From contig NZ_CP140614.1 in NCBI RefSeq assembly GCF_036556685.1, positions 2,170,001-2,234,000 on the forward strand: 64,000 bases of DNA, in the 5' to 3' direction. Made by a program: the position numbers and the translations under genes. The stretch is from Sulfurospirillum sp. 1612 (GTDB lineage Bacteria; Campylobacterota; Campylobacteria; Campylobacterales; Sulfurospirillaceae). Of this stretch, positions 27,997-36,682 are shown in pieces (within the stretch, counting starts at the first letter, position 1; the number at the start of each line of letters is the position of its first letter). Under the pieces are notes generated by a model. It did not search any database and was not told the DNA's origin. It worked only from the letters and a program-made list of their open reading frames with translations.

Positions 27997-29058
27997 TTAT
28001 TGTGCTGATTTAACGATATCTAAAATTTTGCCTTCTATTTTTTCGAGTCGTGCTGGAACCGGTGGATACCACTTGATATTATCAATATCTGCTTTGGTAA
28101 AGGTTCTCTCGAAATTGTCTTTTTTCTCTGCATTCAAGAATTTGTTCGCACCCTTTGATGCCGTACCATAACCTTGATTGTTGGTGAAATACGCTGCATT
28201 TTCCGGTTTTAGCATGAAGTTAATCCATCGGTATGCCGCAGCCACATTTCGCGATTTTGAAGGAATCGCAAAGGTATCAATCCATCCCAAAGCGCCGCTT
28301 TTTGGGGCGACAAAGTCGATATCAGGATTTTCTTTGTGTAGCTTCCAGCCACCGCCATCCCAGCCCATCGCTACGGTCACTTCACCACTTCTGAGCATAC
28401 TCAAAAGCGCGTCACCATTGGCCCAATAGTTGTTAACTAAAGGTTTGGCTTTAATCAAATCTTGACCCACTTTATCCATCAATTTGGCATAAGCTTTTGC
28501 ATCAGAATATGCGGCAAAAGGATCCGCTCCCTTTGCAAATGCGACGCCTATCAAAGTCGGTCGTTTGAGGCGATAGGAGATTTTACCTTTATATTTTGGA
28601 TTCAAAAGATCGCTATAATCTTTGGCATCCGGAGCCAATTTCTTATTGACGATGAGTCCAGATGTTCCATAACAAAACGGTACTGCATAAGATTTACCTT
28701 TGACTTTGGTATTTTTCTTCACCGCATTTAACATCGATGGGACAAACTCTTTTGTATCTATTTTAGAATAATCAATCGGTTGGTAGATTTTATATTTTGC
28801 TTGAACCGAACTGATACGATCTTGTGAAGGTTGCGCGAGATCAAACCCACCCCCACGAGTGGCCCGTAGTTTTGCAATCATCTCTTCGTTATTTGAGAAC
28901 GTCAATTCCACTTTGATTCCGGTTTGCTTCTCAAATTTATCAACCAAAGCTTGAGGAGCATACCCTTTCCATGTCAAAATTCTCAATGTTTCTTGAGCCA
29001 TTAAACTGCTACCAAGTACCAAAGTTGCAGCGGTTGCAACCATCATGAGTTTTTTCAT
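27997..29058 (-). CDS. potD: PotD-type periplasmic binding protein
   Basis: A 353-residue exported protein with signal peptide MKKLMMVATAATLVLGSSLMA and mature start QETLRILTWKGYAPQ, typical of the PotD/PotF cluster of solute-binding proteins. The core has NNEEMIAKLRATRGGGFDLAQPSQD and MGWDGGGWKLHKENPDIDFVAPKSGA. The ligand cannot be read from sequence; polyamine is the default family guess, while the operon context (GlpD upstream, GDPD downstream) suggests a glycerophosphodiester or related compound. Confidence 0.85.
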   Translation of the reverse strand: MKKLMMVATAATLVLGSSLMAQETLRILTWKGYAPQALVDKFEKQTGIKVELTFSNNEEMIAKLRATRGGGFDLAQPSQDRISSVQAKYKIYQPIDYSKIDTKEFVPSMLNAVKKNTKVKGKSYAVPFCYGTSGLIVNKKLAPDAKDYSDLLNPKYKGKISYRLKRPTLIGVAFAKGADPFAAYSDAKAYAKLMDKVGQDLIKAKPLVNNYWANGDALLSMLRSGEVTVAMGWDGGGWKLHKENPDIDFVAPKSGALGWIDTFAIPSKSRNVAAAYRWINFMLKPENAAYFTNNQGYGTASKGANKFLNAEKKDNFERTFTKADIDNIKWYPPVPARLEKIEGKILDIVKSAQ

Positions 29059-29080
29059 TTTTTCTCCTAATTAAGATTAG

Positions 29081-29109
29081 AGGGTGCCCTTCATTTTTCA
29101 AAACACCCT
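29081..29109 (-). terminator. Weak hairpin between glpD and potD
   Basis: Stem AGGGTG/CACCCT with a 17-base loop and no clear T run. It may be a weak terminator or part of the potD leader. Confidence 0.3.
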
Positions 29110-29156
29110 ACATATATTATACACAAAAAGTATTACAAAATGAGAACAATGATTGT

Positions 29157-30743
29157 CTAAATACTGTTATCTAGAATCTGTTTTGCCTCGTGTAACTTTT
29201 TAACATACTTCGCATCACTCCATGCAAATACTTCTTTTAAAATACCCGTCACCACTTCAAGACTCGTCTGCGTGGCCACAGTGTCAATCAGACCAAGATT
29301 ACAACGACGTACGAGAAAATCCAAGGGCGTTTCGACGAATTCATGCGCCACAGCATAATAAACTTCTGCTCTTAGATAAGGATACGCCGGATGCAATTTT
29401 TCCGCGCCATAAATCTTAATAAAATCAGCCACATCTAAAGCGCGCGTCCCATACGCTTGAATCAAATGCTCTTTAACACTCGTTTCAAGTGCCATTGATG
29501 CAATCTTTTCTTGAGTGATTTTGAGAGGAGTTTCACTGCCAAAAAGTTTGAAATCTTTGGTCTGGCACTTTTTAAAATCTTTTTCTCTTCGTGTTTTTTG
29601 GACAACATCCATGACATCTTCTGCCATCTTGCGGTAAGATGTCCATTTGCCTCCGGCAATCGTGATTAATCCTGATTTTGATTCTTCTATATAATGTTCT
29701 CGTACCAATTCTTTGGTGTCCGCTGTATGTTTGAGTGTGACTAATGGTCGCAAGCCTGACCATGCTGAGAGGATGTCGCTTTTTTGAATATCAATGCTAA
29801 AATATTTTCTCATGTGTCGTAAAAGATACTCGATATCTTTCTCTTTGACTTCAGGATGGTCCACCGCTTTCGCCTCTTCATCCGTTGTCCCTACTAAACA
29901 TTTATCAAGGTATGGCAGCATAAAAAGGACCCTACCATCTTCGGTTTTAGGAATCATGAGGCCTTCTTCATTGGGAAGAAATTTTTTATCTACGAGGATA
30001 TGAATACCCGAACTCGCTTCGACAATTGGGCTAACACTTGGGTCATCCATACGTCTGATATCATCACAAAATACCCCCGTGGCATTGATAACACAATCTG
30101 CCCGCACTAAATATTGACTCTCGTTGATTTTATCTTGGACTCGCACGGCTTTAATCTTGCCAGCCTCGTGTTCAAAGGATAAAACTTCATGATAATTTCG
30201 AACAACACATCCCTTTTTCTTGGCACTTTGAAGTAAAGCAATGGCCATCCGACTGTCATTAAATGCGCCATCAAAGTATCGCACGCCTCCGGCTAAGCCC
30301 TCTTTTTTGACACTCGGGAAAATTTTCATGATTTCATTTTTACTGACAATGCGGCTCTTACCCAGACGTCTTTTGCCAGAGATGAGATCATAAAGTGCAA
30401 GACCGATATAAATATAAGGAATTTCATACCATTTATACAAAGGGGTGACCAATGTCATGGCATGGGCTAAGTGTGGTGCATTGTGCAAGATCCGGTAGCG
30501 CTCTTTTAAACCTTCACGCACAAGATCAAACTGACTTTTGTCGAACTTTTTGACAGCTGCTTCTAAGTAACGAACCCCACCGTGTACCAGTTTGGTACTG
30601 CGACTGCTCGTCCCTTCTGCAAAATCGTTTTTTTCTAAAAGCAAACACTTAAACCCGCGAAGTGTCGCATCCAAAGCCGTCCCAGCTCCTGTGGCACCGC
30701 CACCTATGATAACCAAGTCGTATTGTTCTTCTGTTGTTTTCAT
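29157..30743 (-). CDS. glpD: FAD-dependent glycerol-3-phosphate dehydrogenase
   Basis: An enzyme of about 528 residues that oxidises sn-glycerol-3-phosphate to dihydroxyacetone phosphate and passes electrons to the quinone pool at the membrane. The N terminus has the FAD motif DLVIIGGGATGAGTALDATLRG, then EGTSSRSTKLVHGGVRYLE; a later block GLITIAGGKWTSYRKMAED is also conserved. The start at 30743 is preferred because it puts the FAD motif at the usual distance; a GTG at 30815 would add 24 residues but has a poor ribosome site. It lies between a thioesterase gene and the transporter operon. Confidence 0.92.
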   Translation of the reverse strand: MKTTEEQYDLVIIGGGATGAGTALDATLRGFKCLLLEKNDFAEGTSSRSTKLVHGGVRYLEAAVKKFDKSQFDLVREGLKERYRILHNAPHLAHAMTLVTPLYKWYEIPYIYIGLALYDLISGKRRLGKSRIVSKNEIMKIFPSVKKEGLAGGVRYFDGAFNDSRMAIALLQSAKKKGCVVRNYHEVLSFEHEAGKIKAVRVQDKINESQYLVRADCVINATGVFCDDIRRMDDPSVSPIVEASSGIHILVDKKFLPNEEGLMIPKTEDGRVLFMLPYLDKCLVGTTDEEAKAVDHPEVKEKDIEYLLRHMRKYFSIDIQKSDILSAWSGLRPLVTLKHTADTKELVREHYIEESKSGLITIAGGKWTSYRKMAEDVMDVVQKTRREKDFKKCQTKDFKLFGSETPLKITQEKIASMALETSVKEHLIQAYGTRALDVADFIKIYGAEKLHPAYPYLRAEVYYAVAHEFVETPLDFLVRRCNLGLIDTVATQTSLEVVTGILKEVFAWSDAKYVKKLHEAKQILDNSI

Positions 30744-30881
30744 ATCACTTCTTAATTGTCTGTATGGTTTATCCAATAACGCAATAAAAATTTTATCCCA
30801 ACTTTGCTTTGTCACGCCTTTAGATTTATGTTTAGCTTTGCCATCAACAGGGTGATAACTTTTAAGATATGTGGCTTTTTT

Positions 30882-31313
30882 TCAACGCTTCGCTGCGTCA
30901 CGTCTCTCAATTCCCAGTGCCTTTAGATACTCATCATCACATTCAATGGGTTTTTTCTTTCCTTCATGATTCACAGAAACATAAGTAATATCGGCGCTCG
31001 TGACATGTAAACATCGGCGCTCTCCTTGATACAATCGTTCCGCATTGACTTCAACGGCGACTTTGACAGAGGTGCGACCTACTTTGATGACTTTACTGTA
31101 AAAACTCACCGCATCACCCACATAAATTGGCTCTCTGAATTCTAAAGAATTCACCTTGACCGTCACCACACTTTCAATCGGCAAATCTCGTGTTGCCAAT
31201 GATCCAGCTAAATCAATATGAGACATAATCCAACCACCGAAAATATTACCAGCAGGATTGGTATCTTTTGGCATCGCAACCACTTTTATTCGCGGTTCAC
31301 CCATTTCATTCAT
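30882..31313 (-). CDS. yciA: YciA-type acyl-CoA thioesterase (hot-dog fold)
   Basis: A 143-residue hot-dog enzyme hydrolysing acyl-CoA esters. The family blocks are visible: MPKDTNPAGNIFGGWIMSHIDLAGSLA, VNSLEFREPIYVGDAVSFYSKV and GRTSVKVAVEV. Its start overlaps the stop of the upstream membrane-protein gene as ATGA. The stop (TGA at 30882-30884) is in frame with glpD downstream, but no SECIS hairpin follows and the two proteins look separate. Confidence 0.9.
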   Translation of the reverse strand: MNEMGEPRIKVVAMPKDTNPAGNIFGGWIMSHIDLAGSLATRDLPIESVVTVKVNSLEFREPIYVGDAVSFYSKVIKVGRTSVKVAVEVNAERLYQGERRCLHVTSADITYVSVNHEGKKKPIECDDEYLKALGIERRDAAKR

Positions 31314-31552
31314 TTCATTGCTCCCAATAATTTAAAATATACCATAAAAAATTCACAGAAAATTCTCCATAAAAGTTCACATATCAACATAATGCTCACC
31401 ATAAAAAACTTCATTTTATAAGAATGGACGTGAAGGTGGTACTTTTTGGAGAAGAAGAGTACTAAAAATGGTATTATAATTGCCCCAAAAAAATAGACAA
31501 AACCTATAATATAAGGCGTGATTAAAAAATCAAAACTAAAAAAATCTAACAT
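31310..31552 (-). CDS. DUF4282-like small membrane protein
   Basis: An 80-residue protein with two or three hydrophobic helices starting FFSFDFLITPYIIGFVYFFGA, similar to the opening of DUF4282 proteins (FxSFDxxITPxII). It is coupled to yciA by ATGA overlap. Function unknown. Confidence 0.6.
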   Translation of the reverse strand: MLDFFSFDFLITPYIIGFVYFFGAIIIPFLVLFFSKKYHLHVHSYKMKFFMVSIMLICELLWRIFCEFFMVYFKLLGAMK

Positions 31553-31576
31553 CGCACCTTCTTTATATAGTAAAAT

Positions 31577-31604
31577 CGTGGAGATTATAAAAATAATCTC
31601 TACG
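31577..31604 (-). terminator. Terminator-like hairpin overlapping the selD stop codon
   Basis: A stem of 12 positions with one G-U or mismatched pair (CGTGGAGATTAT against ATAATCTCTACG, four-base loop) is followed on the minus strand by ATTTTACT. The selD stop codon TAG lies inside the stem. Confidence 0.6.
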
Positions 31605-32640
31605 ATAAAATTAATGCTTTTTGATCTTTCTTCTCGCGCACCTCAGCAATGATAGCACTGTATTCAAAACCCTCATCATGCAATCGTTTCAACAATGCCG
31701 GTGCATCTTTTTGAGACACAGCTATCAAAAGGCCTCCTGATGTTTGCGCATCAAAAAAGAAAATCTCTTCATCATATTGATTTTGAATCTCTACATGCTC
31801 TTGGACATGTGTTTTATTATTATATGTACCCGCAGGGATAATGCCCATATCGGCAAGGTCCAAAGCTTCAGATAAAATCGGTATAGACTTGAAATCAAAA
31901 GCAATACTGACCTTATTGGCACTCATCTCATACGCATGTCCCCCCAAACCAAAACCGGTGACATCGGTACAAGCACTCACATCAAAATCCTTCATGATAA
32001 CAGAAGGCTGATAATTGAGTTGCGCCAAAATCTCCGCCACTTTGATGGCACTTGAAGCCTCAAGCATATCCGCTTTAATCGCGGTGGTTAACACTCCCAT
32101 ACCAATTGGTTTGGTTAAAATCAAAACATCTCCAATGCGAGGAGTATCATTGTGATAAATATGTTCAGGATGTACAAAACCACTCACACTCAGTCCATAC
32201 AACATCTCAGGAGTTTCAATCGTGTGCCCACCTACGACAACGCCACCACACTCTTGTATTTTGCTTTGTCCTCCCTCAAGTATCTCTTTGAGGACACTTT
32301 TAGGATGGTGACATCCATCAAACCCGACGATATTCATCGCTGTGGCTACTTTCGCTCCCATAGCAAAAACATCGCTGAGCGAATTGGCTGCGGCAATTTG
32401 TCCATAGACAAAAGGGTCATCAACCACCGGAGTAATAATATCAACCGTCTGAACTAATGCAACACTCTCATCAATTTGATAAATAGCAGCATCATCACTG
32501 CTGTCCATACCAACAAGGACATGTTCATTTTCACAGTTTAATCCACCAAGTGCCAATGTCAGCTCACCCGGAGCTAATTTAGCGGCTCAACCTGCGGCTT
32601 TCACATACTTTGTTAGTTTTGCGTCATTATTTAATTTCAC
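31600..32640 (-). CDS. selD: Selenide, water dikinase, itself a selenoprotein
   Basis: SelD makes selenophosphate from selenide and ATP for selenocysteine synthesis. Reading from the GTG at 32640 (AGGAA seven bases upstream) gives VKLNNDAKLTKYVKAAG, then TGA at 32587-32589 (codon 18), then AAKLAPGELTLALGGL. The TGA holds the position of the catalytic Cys/Sec in SelD proteins, and a SECIS-like hairpin follows at 11 bases. Full length is 346 residues, near E. coli SelD (347). If the TGA is read as a stop, only an N-terminally shortened 318-residue ORF starting at 32556 remains. It is nine bases after yedF. Later motifs include GFGLGGHAYEMS and DAQTSGGLLIAV. Confidence 0.93.
32561..32575 (-). 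promoter_or_regulatory. SECIS-type hairpin of selD
   Basis: Eleven bases after the TGA the minus strand reads AGCTC-CGGGT-GAGCT, a 5-bp stem with a five-base loop ending GGGU. Size, distance and loop composition match the three FDH hairpins in the window. Confidence 0.75.
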
Positions 32641-32649
32641 TTTTTTTCC

Positions 32650-33240
32650 TTAAAGGGAAATGGTATTCTCAGATTCCAATAACATTTCAACAGTGGCATA
32701 GGCATTACCAATTTTTCCTACTTTTAAGTCATCGACGACATTAAAATATTCTAAACACACGCCACATGAATAAATTTCGACACCCTTGCTTTCAAGTGCT
32801 TGCAATGATTGTATCACATCATGATCAGCCGGTGCTGTGGTTAATTTGACTGCTTCATTGACGCAAATGATTTGATTGGGTAGTTTTGGAAGTTCTAAGA
32901 TGGATTTCAAAAATCCTGCCATTAGTTTTTCACCTAATTCTCCCGAACCAACTTTATCGGTTTTGAGAAACAGTGTTTTATTATAAAATCGGTCATCCCC
33001 ATCACTAGCAACAACGGCACAAGCATATCCCTTGATAATACTAATCACCGCCGTGCCATCATCGGACTCTTCCATTCTGGATTCATAGCCTGCTTTTGTG
33101 GCAAAACGTGTCACGTTTTCTTTGGATGATATGGAATTGACTTTGACCTCTAAAATAGAATCATCTGGTAATTCTTCTAAAGCTTTTTTGGTTTTGAGTA
33201 CCGGCTCAGGGCACGCTAGATTACAACAATCTATCTTCAT
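32650..33240 (-). CDS. yedF: Selenium-metabolism sulfurtransferase-like protein YedF
   Basis: A 196-residue fusion of a TusA-like domain (residues 1-70) with a DsrE-like domain. The TusA motif reads CCNLACPEPVLKTKKAL, and the second domain carries YSCGVCLEYF. This two-domain form is known as the selenium-linked YedF protein and occurs beside selD in many selenium users; it is thought to handle selenide or perselenide. Cotranscribed with selD. Confidence 0.88.
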   Translation of the reverse strand: MKIDCCNLACPEPVLKTKKALEELPDDSILEVKVNSISSKENVTRFATKAGYESRMEESDDGTAVISIIKGYACAVVASDGDDRFYNKTLFLKTDKVGSGELGEKLMAGFLKSILELPKLPNQIICVNEAVKLTTAPADHDVIQSLQALESKGVEIYSCGVCLEYFNVVDDLKVGKIGNAYATVEMLLESENTISL

Positions 33241-33408
33241 TTTTTCTCCTTAATTTATTGCATATTTCGAAATTTTTCTCTTTTCACTGATGTTATGAGC
33301 AGAAATTTCAGCACTGTTTTTTTGATAATTTATTTTGATTTTTAAAATGACAGATAAATTTCGTGAGTAAAAATATTGTCTACCTAAACCTTAGGTCTTA
33401 TTTTTGAT

Positions 33409-33594
33409 CTATTTTAATAGACCATCAATCCATGCTTGTGCCGCTTCAATAGTCTCAAATCGTTGACTTTTTGCGACTTGTGTCACCCCTTCATAAAATC
33501 GAACTCTAATTCCATCTTGTACTTGGTCAATCTTGATTCTAGTGATTCTATCTTTGTTTAGATACACTCTATCATTTAGTTTGATAAACATCAT
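33409..33594 (-). CDS. Hypothetical small protein
   Basis: A 61-residue soluble protein (MMFIKLNDRVYLNKDRIT...) with alternating charged strands and a C-terminal helix (RFETIEAAQAWIDGLL). It resembles short beta-rich proteins but I do not recognise the family. GGAGAC precedes tandem ATG codons. It lies between yedF and the TetR gene with more than 90 bases on each side, so it is probably its own unit. Confidence 0.55.
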   Translation of the reverse strand: MMFIKLNDRVYLNKDRITRIKIDQVQDGIRVRFYEGVTQVAKSQRFETIEAAQAWIDGLLK

Positions 33595-33691
33595 GTCTCC
33601 TTTAAATTTCCATCACTATATCATAGTGAAAGCGTGTGATAATTCTATCATATTTCATGTAAGAAAGTATTGATGTGACTGATTAAACAAT

Positions 33692-34273
33692 CTATTTCAA
33701 AGAATTATAAATCGTCTCAGCAACCTCATCACGATAAATGTCAATACTATCTTGAAATACATGTTCGCCGCTTAAAAAAGTCATCCCCCCTAAAATACCC
33801 GCAATACTCGAAAAGGCAACAAAAAAGTTTTTGTCTCTAAATTCCCCATTATCAACACCATCTTGTATGTATCGCTCTACTTCATTGATAAACTCTTTAG
33901 CTAAGGCAAATCCACAATTATCCTCTTCACAAAATAATTCCCTATTAGATAGGTAGACTCTGAAGAAATATTCAATCATTTCTGGATATTTTTGGATAAA
34001 GCCAAAATACTCCCCCACAAATATGTGCATCTTCTCTTGTTGTGATATCTCTTTGTTGTTAATATAAGCCAAACTATTGGCTAATTTTTTCGTCACAAAT
34101 TTTATAGCTGCGCGTGCCAAAATTTTTTTAGAAGGAAAATAATTATAAAAATTACCAACACTCATCCCTATATCTTGTGCAATTTGGGCTATGGTTGTGT
34201 TATAGAACCCTTGTTTTGAAAAAACTTTGAGTGCGGCAGAGATAATCATATTTTGTTTTTTGATTTTATTCAT
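33692..34273 (-). CDS. TetR-family transcription regulator
   Basis: A regulator of about 193 residues with the N-terminal TetR helix-turn-helix (IISAALKVFSKQGFYNTTIAQIAQDIGMSVGNFYNYFPSK) and a C-terminal ligand domain with EYFFRVYLSNRELF. The start at 34273 has AAGGA eight bases upstream; the frame extends to 34348 but lacks a better site. It is divergent from the rhodanese gene, which it may control; the shared region contains the palindrome GAATATTC. Ligand unknown. Confidence 0.88.
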   Translation of the reverse strand: MNKIKKQNMIISAALKVFSKQGFYNTTIAQIAQDIGMSVGNFYNYFPSKKILARAAIKFVTKKLANSLAYINNKEISQQEKMHIFVGEYFGFIQKYPEMIEYFFRVYLSNRELFCEEDNCGFALAKEFINEVERYIQDGVDNGEFRDKNFFVAFSSIAGILGGMTFLSGEHVFQDSIDIYRDEVAETIYNSLK

Positions 34274-34411
34274 CAAAAATCCTTTCAGACAGTCAATTTT
34301 ATAAATTGTAACAAAAGATTTATAATAGTGCGCTGAATATTCATTCATATAAATTAATATTGTCTTATGAGTAAATTTGGTAATATTTTTTAAACAAAAA
34401 AGGAGAAAAGT

Positions 34412-34906
34412 ATGAAAAATTTGTTCAAAATGGTTGCAATTTTAGTGATTGCTGCCTTGTCACTCAATGCAGCTAATGCCAAAGATGCTAAGCTTAAAGC
34501 AGAAATGATGTCTGCGTGGAAAGCTCAAGGTGCCGCGGCTCAAAAGGTAACAAAAGGTATTACTGATAAAGAATTAATCAAATGGATGAAAGAAGATAGA
34601 GATTTTGTCCTAGTTGATGTAAGAGAGCCAAAAGAAGTGGCTGCCGGTACGATTTTATGGATGGATTTCAAAGCAATCCCAAGAGGAATGGTTGCACCAG
34701 CTGTTGGCAAACAGTTAGCATTAAAACCAAGTCAAACCATTGTATTTTATTGTAAATTTGGAATTAGAAGTGCCTATGCCGCACAAGAATTACAAAAATT
34801 TTATGGCTTTAAAAACGTCTACTATCTCAAAGGTGGTATCACAAACTGGCTCAAACAAGGTCATGAAATTAGCAATTTATTAGGGGAGCTAAAATTAGCT
34901 AAATAA
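34412..34906 (+). CDS. Exported rhodanese-domain protein
   Basis: A 164-residue protein with a signal peptide (hydrophobic residues 7-22, then NAANAKD) and one rhodanese domain. VDVREPKEVAAG opens the domain and the active loop is FYCKFGIRSAYAAQEL with the catalytic Cys. Expected in the periplasm, possibly handling sulfur or selenium compounds given the yedF-selD genes nearby, but this is only context. AAGGAG precedes the start. Confidence 0.87.
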   Translation: MKNLFKMVAILVIAALSLNAANAKDAKLKAEMMSAWKAQGAAAQKVTKGITDKELIKWMKEDRDFVLVDVREPKEVAAGTILWMDFKAIPRGMVAPAVGKQLALKPSQTIVFYCKFGIRSAYAAQELQKFYGFKNVYYLKGGITNWLKQGHEISNLLGELKLAK

Positions 34907-34915
34907 TTTCATTTT

Positions 34916-34941
34916 AAAGTAAGCCGATACAGGCTTACTTT
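34916..34941. terminator. Bidirectional terminator between the rhodanese gene and wtpB
   Basis: Ten-bp perfect stem AAAGTAAGCC/GGCTTACTTT with a six-base loop between two convergent genes; the wtpB stop codon lies within the right arm. Confidence 0.75.
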
Positions 34942-35708
34942 AATCTATTATTCACAAATCTCACAGCCAAAAATAAACAAATCGAGACCATAATCATCGC
35001 TGCTGCTACGGGTGCTGAGTATTTTAACCCGAAACTATTAAAACGATCAAATATCAAGACCGGTGCCACCATTGGATGATAGGCGATAATGACCACAGCG
35101 CCAAACTCACCCAACCCACGACTCCACATCATCAATGCACCATTAATAATATCATTGCGTGAATTTGGTAGTACAATCCGAAAAAACGTACTAAAATGGC
35201 TCGCGCCTAAAGTTCGAGCAACATATTCGTATTCAACATCAACTTTTTTAAATCCCTCTTTGGCACTATTAATCAAAAAAGGTGCAGAGAGAAACATCAT
35301 CGCACTCACGATTCCGGTCGTCGTATCAATAAATCCAAGCCCCAAATAAGAGAGTGCTTCTCCAATATAGCCATTATCAAACGCAATCAAAAGCGCAATA
35401 CCTGCTGCTGTATGAGGCACCATAACGGGGATGTCAATGATGGATTCTAAAACTGATTTACCGAAAAACTCATGCCGCGCTATTAAATAAGCCAAAGGAA
35501 TCCCAGTAACACAAACAAACGCAACAGAATAGAGTGCTGCTTTTATCGTAAGAAAGATTGCATTATAAACTTCAGCATCTTTCAACGTATCTATCACCCC
35601 AAATAATCCTACATTGATAAATAACTTAATCAAAGGAATCGTCAAAAAAAGGACGATAATGGAGGATAAAAATAGAAAAATCAACACAAAACTTTTATCT
35701 TTTATCAT
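34935..35708 (-). CDS. wtpB: Tungstate/molybdate ABC transporter permease
   Basis: A 257-residue inner-membrane permease with about six helices. The EAA loop is EYVARTLGASHFSTFFRIVLP, and DIPVMVPHTAAGIALLIAF is typical of the ModB/WtpB class. The start overlaps the wtpC stop by ATGA. It forms the membrane pore for oxyanion import with WtpA and WtpC. Confidence 0.88.
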   Translation of the reverse strand: MIKDKSFVLIFLFLSSIIVLFLTIPLIKLFINVGLFGVIDTLKDAEVYNAIFLTIKAALYSVAFVCVTGIPLAYLIARHEFFGKSVLESIIDIPVMVPHTAAGIALLIAFDNGYIGEALSYLGLGFIDTTTGIVSAMMFLSAPFLINSAKEGFKKVDVEYEYVARTLGASHFSTFFRIVLPNSRNDIINGALMMWSRGLGEFGAVVIIAYHPMVAPVLIFDRFNSFGLKYSAPVAAAMIMVSICLFLAVRFVNNRLK

Positions 35709-36682
35709 ATGAATGCGATGTCCTTTTTGTTGATATTAAGAAAATAATCATGCCCCTCTTGTAAATCAAAATTTTCAAAAATAATCTGAGGAATTTTAAC
35801 AAAGAAAAGCATCTCACCAGATTTTGCAAATATTTTATAGTGATCACTAATCCCCATAATCGTCTCAATAGTACAAGGAAAGTTGTAACATTGATCCACG
35901 CGTTGGGAAGATATTTTGATTTTATTAGGATCAATGGAAAAAAATCGATTTTCCTGATCAAATCCTAAAAAGGTTGATGGAAAGATATTTTTAAATCCCA
36001 AAAACTTTGCAACCTCAATACTTGTTGGCTTGTTTAAAACCTCGTCTGTTTTCCCCGTCTGCAAAATCTTACCATCGAGAATAATCGCAATCTTATCCGC
36101 AAGATATGAGGCTTCGCGGAAATTGTGAGTGACGTGTACAATCGTAATTTGATACCGTTTAACAATATCTTTCAATGACTTCATGATAGTATTACGAAAC
36201 GTGGGATCCACAGCACTCAAGGGTTCATCTAATAACAAAAGTTTCGGTCTTGAATAGATGGCACGAGCGATGGCGACTCGTTGCTTTTCTCCACCGCTCA
36301 AGTTGGTAATTTTACGATCTAAAATCTTTTTGATTTGTAAAAAATCTATCAAATCTTGAAACAATTCTTTTTCATTCTCAATTTTTTTGTATCGTGATGA
36401 AAAAACAATATTTTCCCTAACATTCATATTAGGGAAGAGTTTAAAATCTTGATAAACAAACCCGAAATTTCTTCGTTCTGGAGGCAAATTTGTAATTTCT
36501 TTGCCATCAAAAGAGATACTTCCTTCAACGCTTTGAATACCCGCCAGCGCTTCTAGCAACATGGTTTTACCGCTACCGGTTTTGCCTAAGATCACAAAAT
36601 AAGAATTTGTTTCTACCTCAAAAGAGAGTTTTTGTAAAACAAAACTCCCTTTTTTGAGAAAAAGATTTTCAACTTTTAACAT
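35705..36682 (-). CDS. wtpC: Tungstate/molybdate ABC transporter ATPase
   Basis: A 325-residue ATPase with Walker A GKTGSGKTMLLEAL, signature LSGGEKQRVAIARA and Walker B LLLDEPLSAVD. The last 100 residues form an accessory domain that may be regulatory. It overlaps both neighbours by a few bases. Confidence 0.88.
   Translation of the reverse strand: MLKVENLFLKKGSFVLQKLSFEVETNSYFVILGKTGSGKTMLLEALAGIQSVEGSISFDGKEITNLPPERRNFGFVYQDFKLFPNMNVRENIVFSSRYKKIENEKELFQDLIDFLQIKKILDRKITNLSGGEKQRVAIARAIYSRPKLLLLDEPLSAVDPTFRNTIMKSLKDIVKRYQITIVHVTHNFREASYLADKIAIILDGKILQTGKTDEVLNKPTSIEVAKFLGFKNIFPSTFLGFDQENRFFSIDPNKIKISSQRVDQCYNFPCTIETIMGISDHYKIFAKSGEMLFFVKIPQIIFENFDLQEGHDYFLNINKKDIAFI

Noticed and set aside
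30815-30884. In-frame TGA between yciA and glpD as a possible fifth selenocysteine codon joining both into one protein
   Set aside because: No SECIS-like hairpin follows, the thioesterase already has its full family length, and GlpD has its FAD motif at the right distance from its own ATG at 30743. The shared frame is probably chance.
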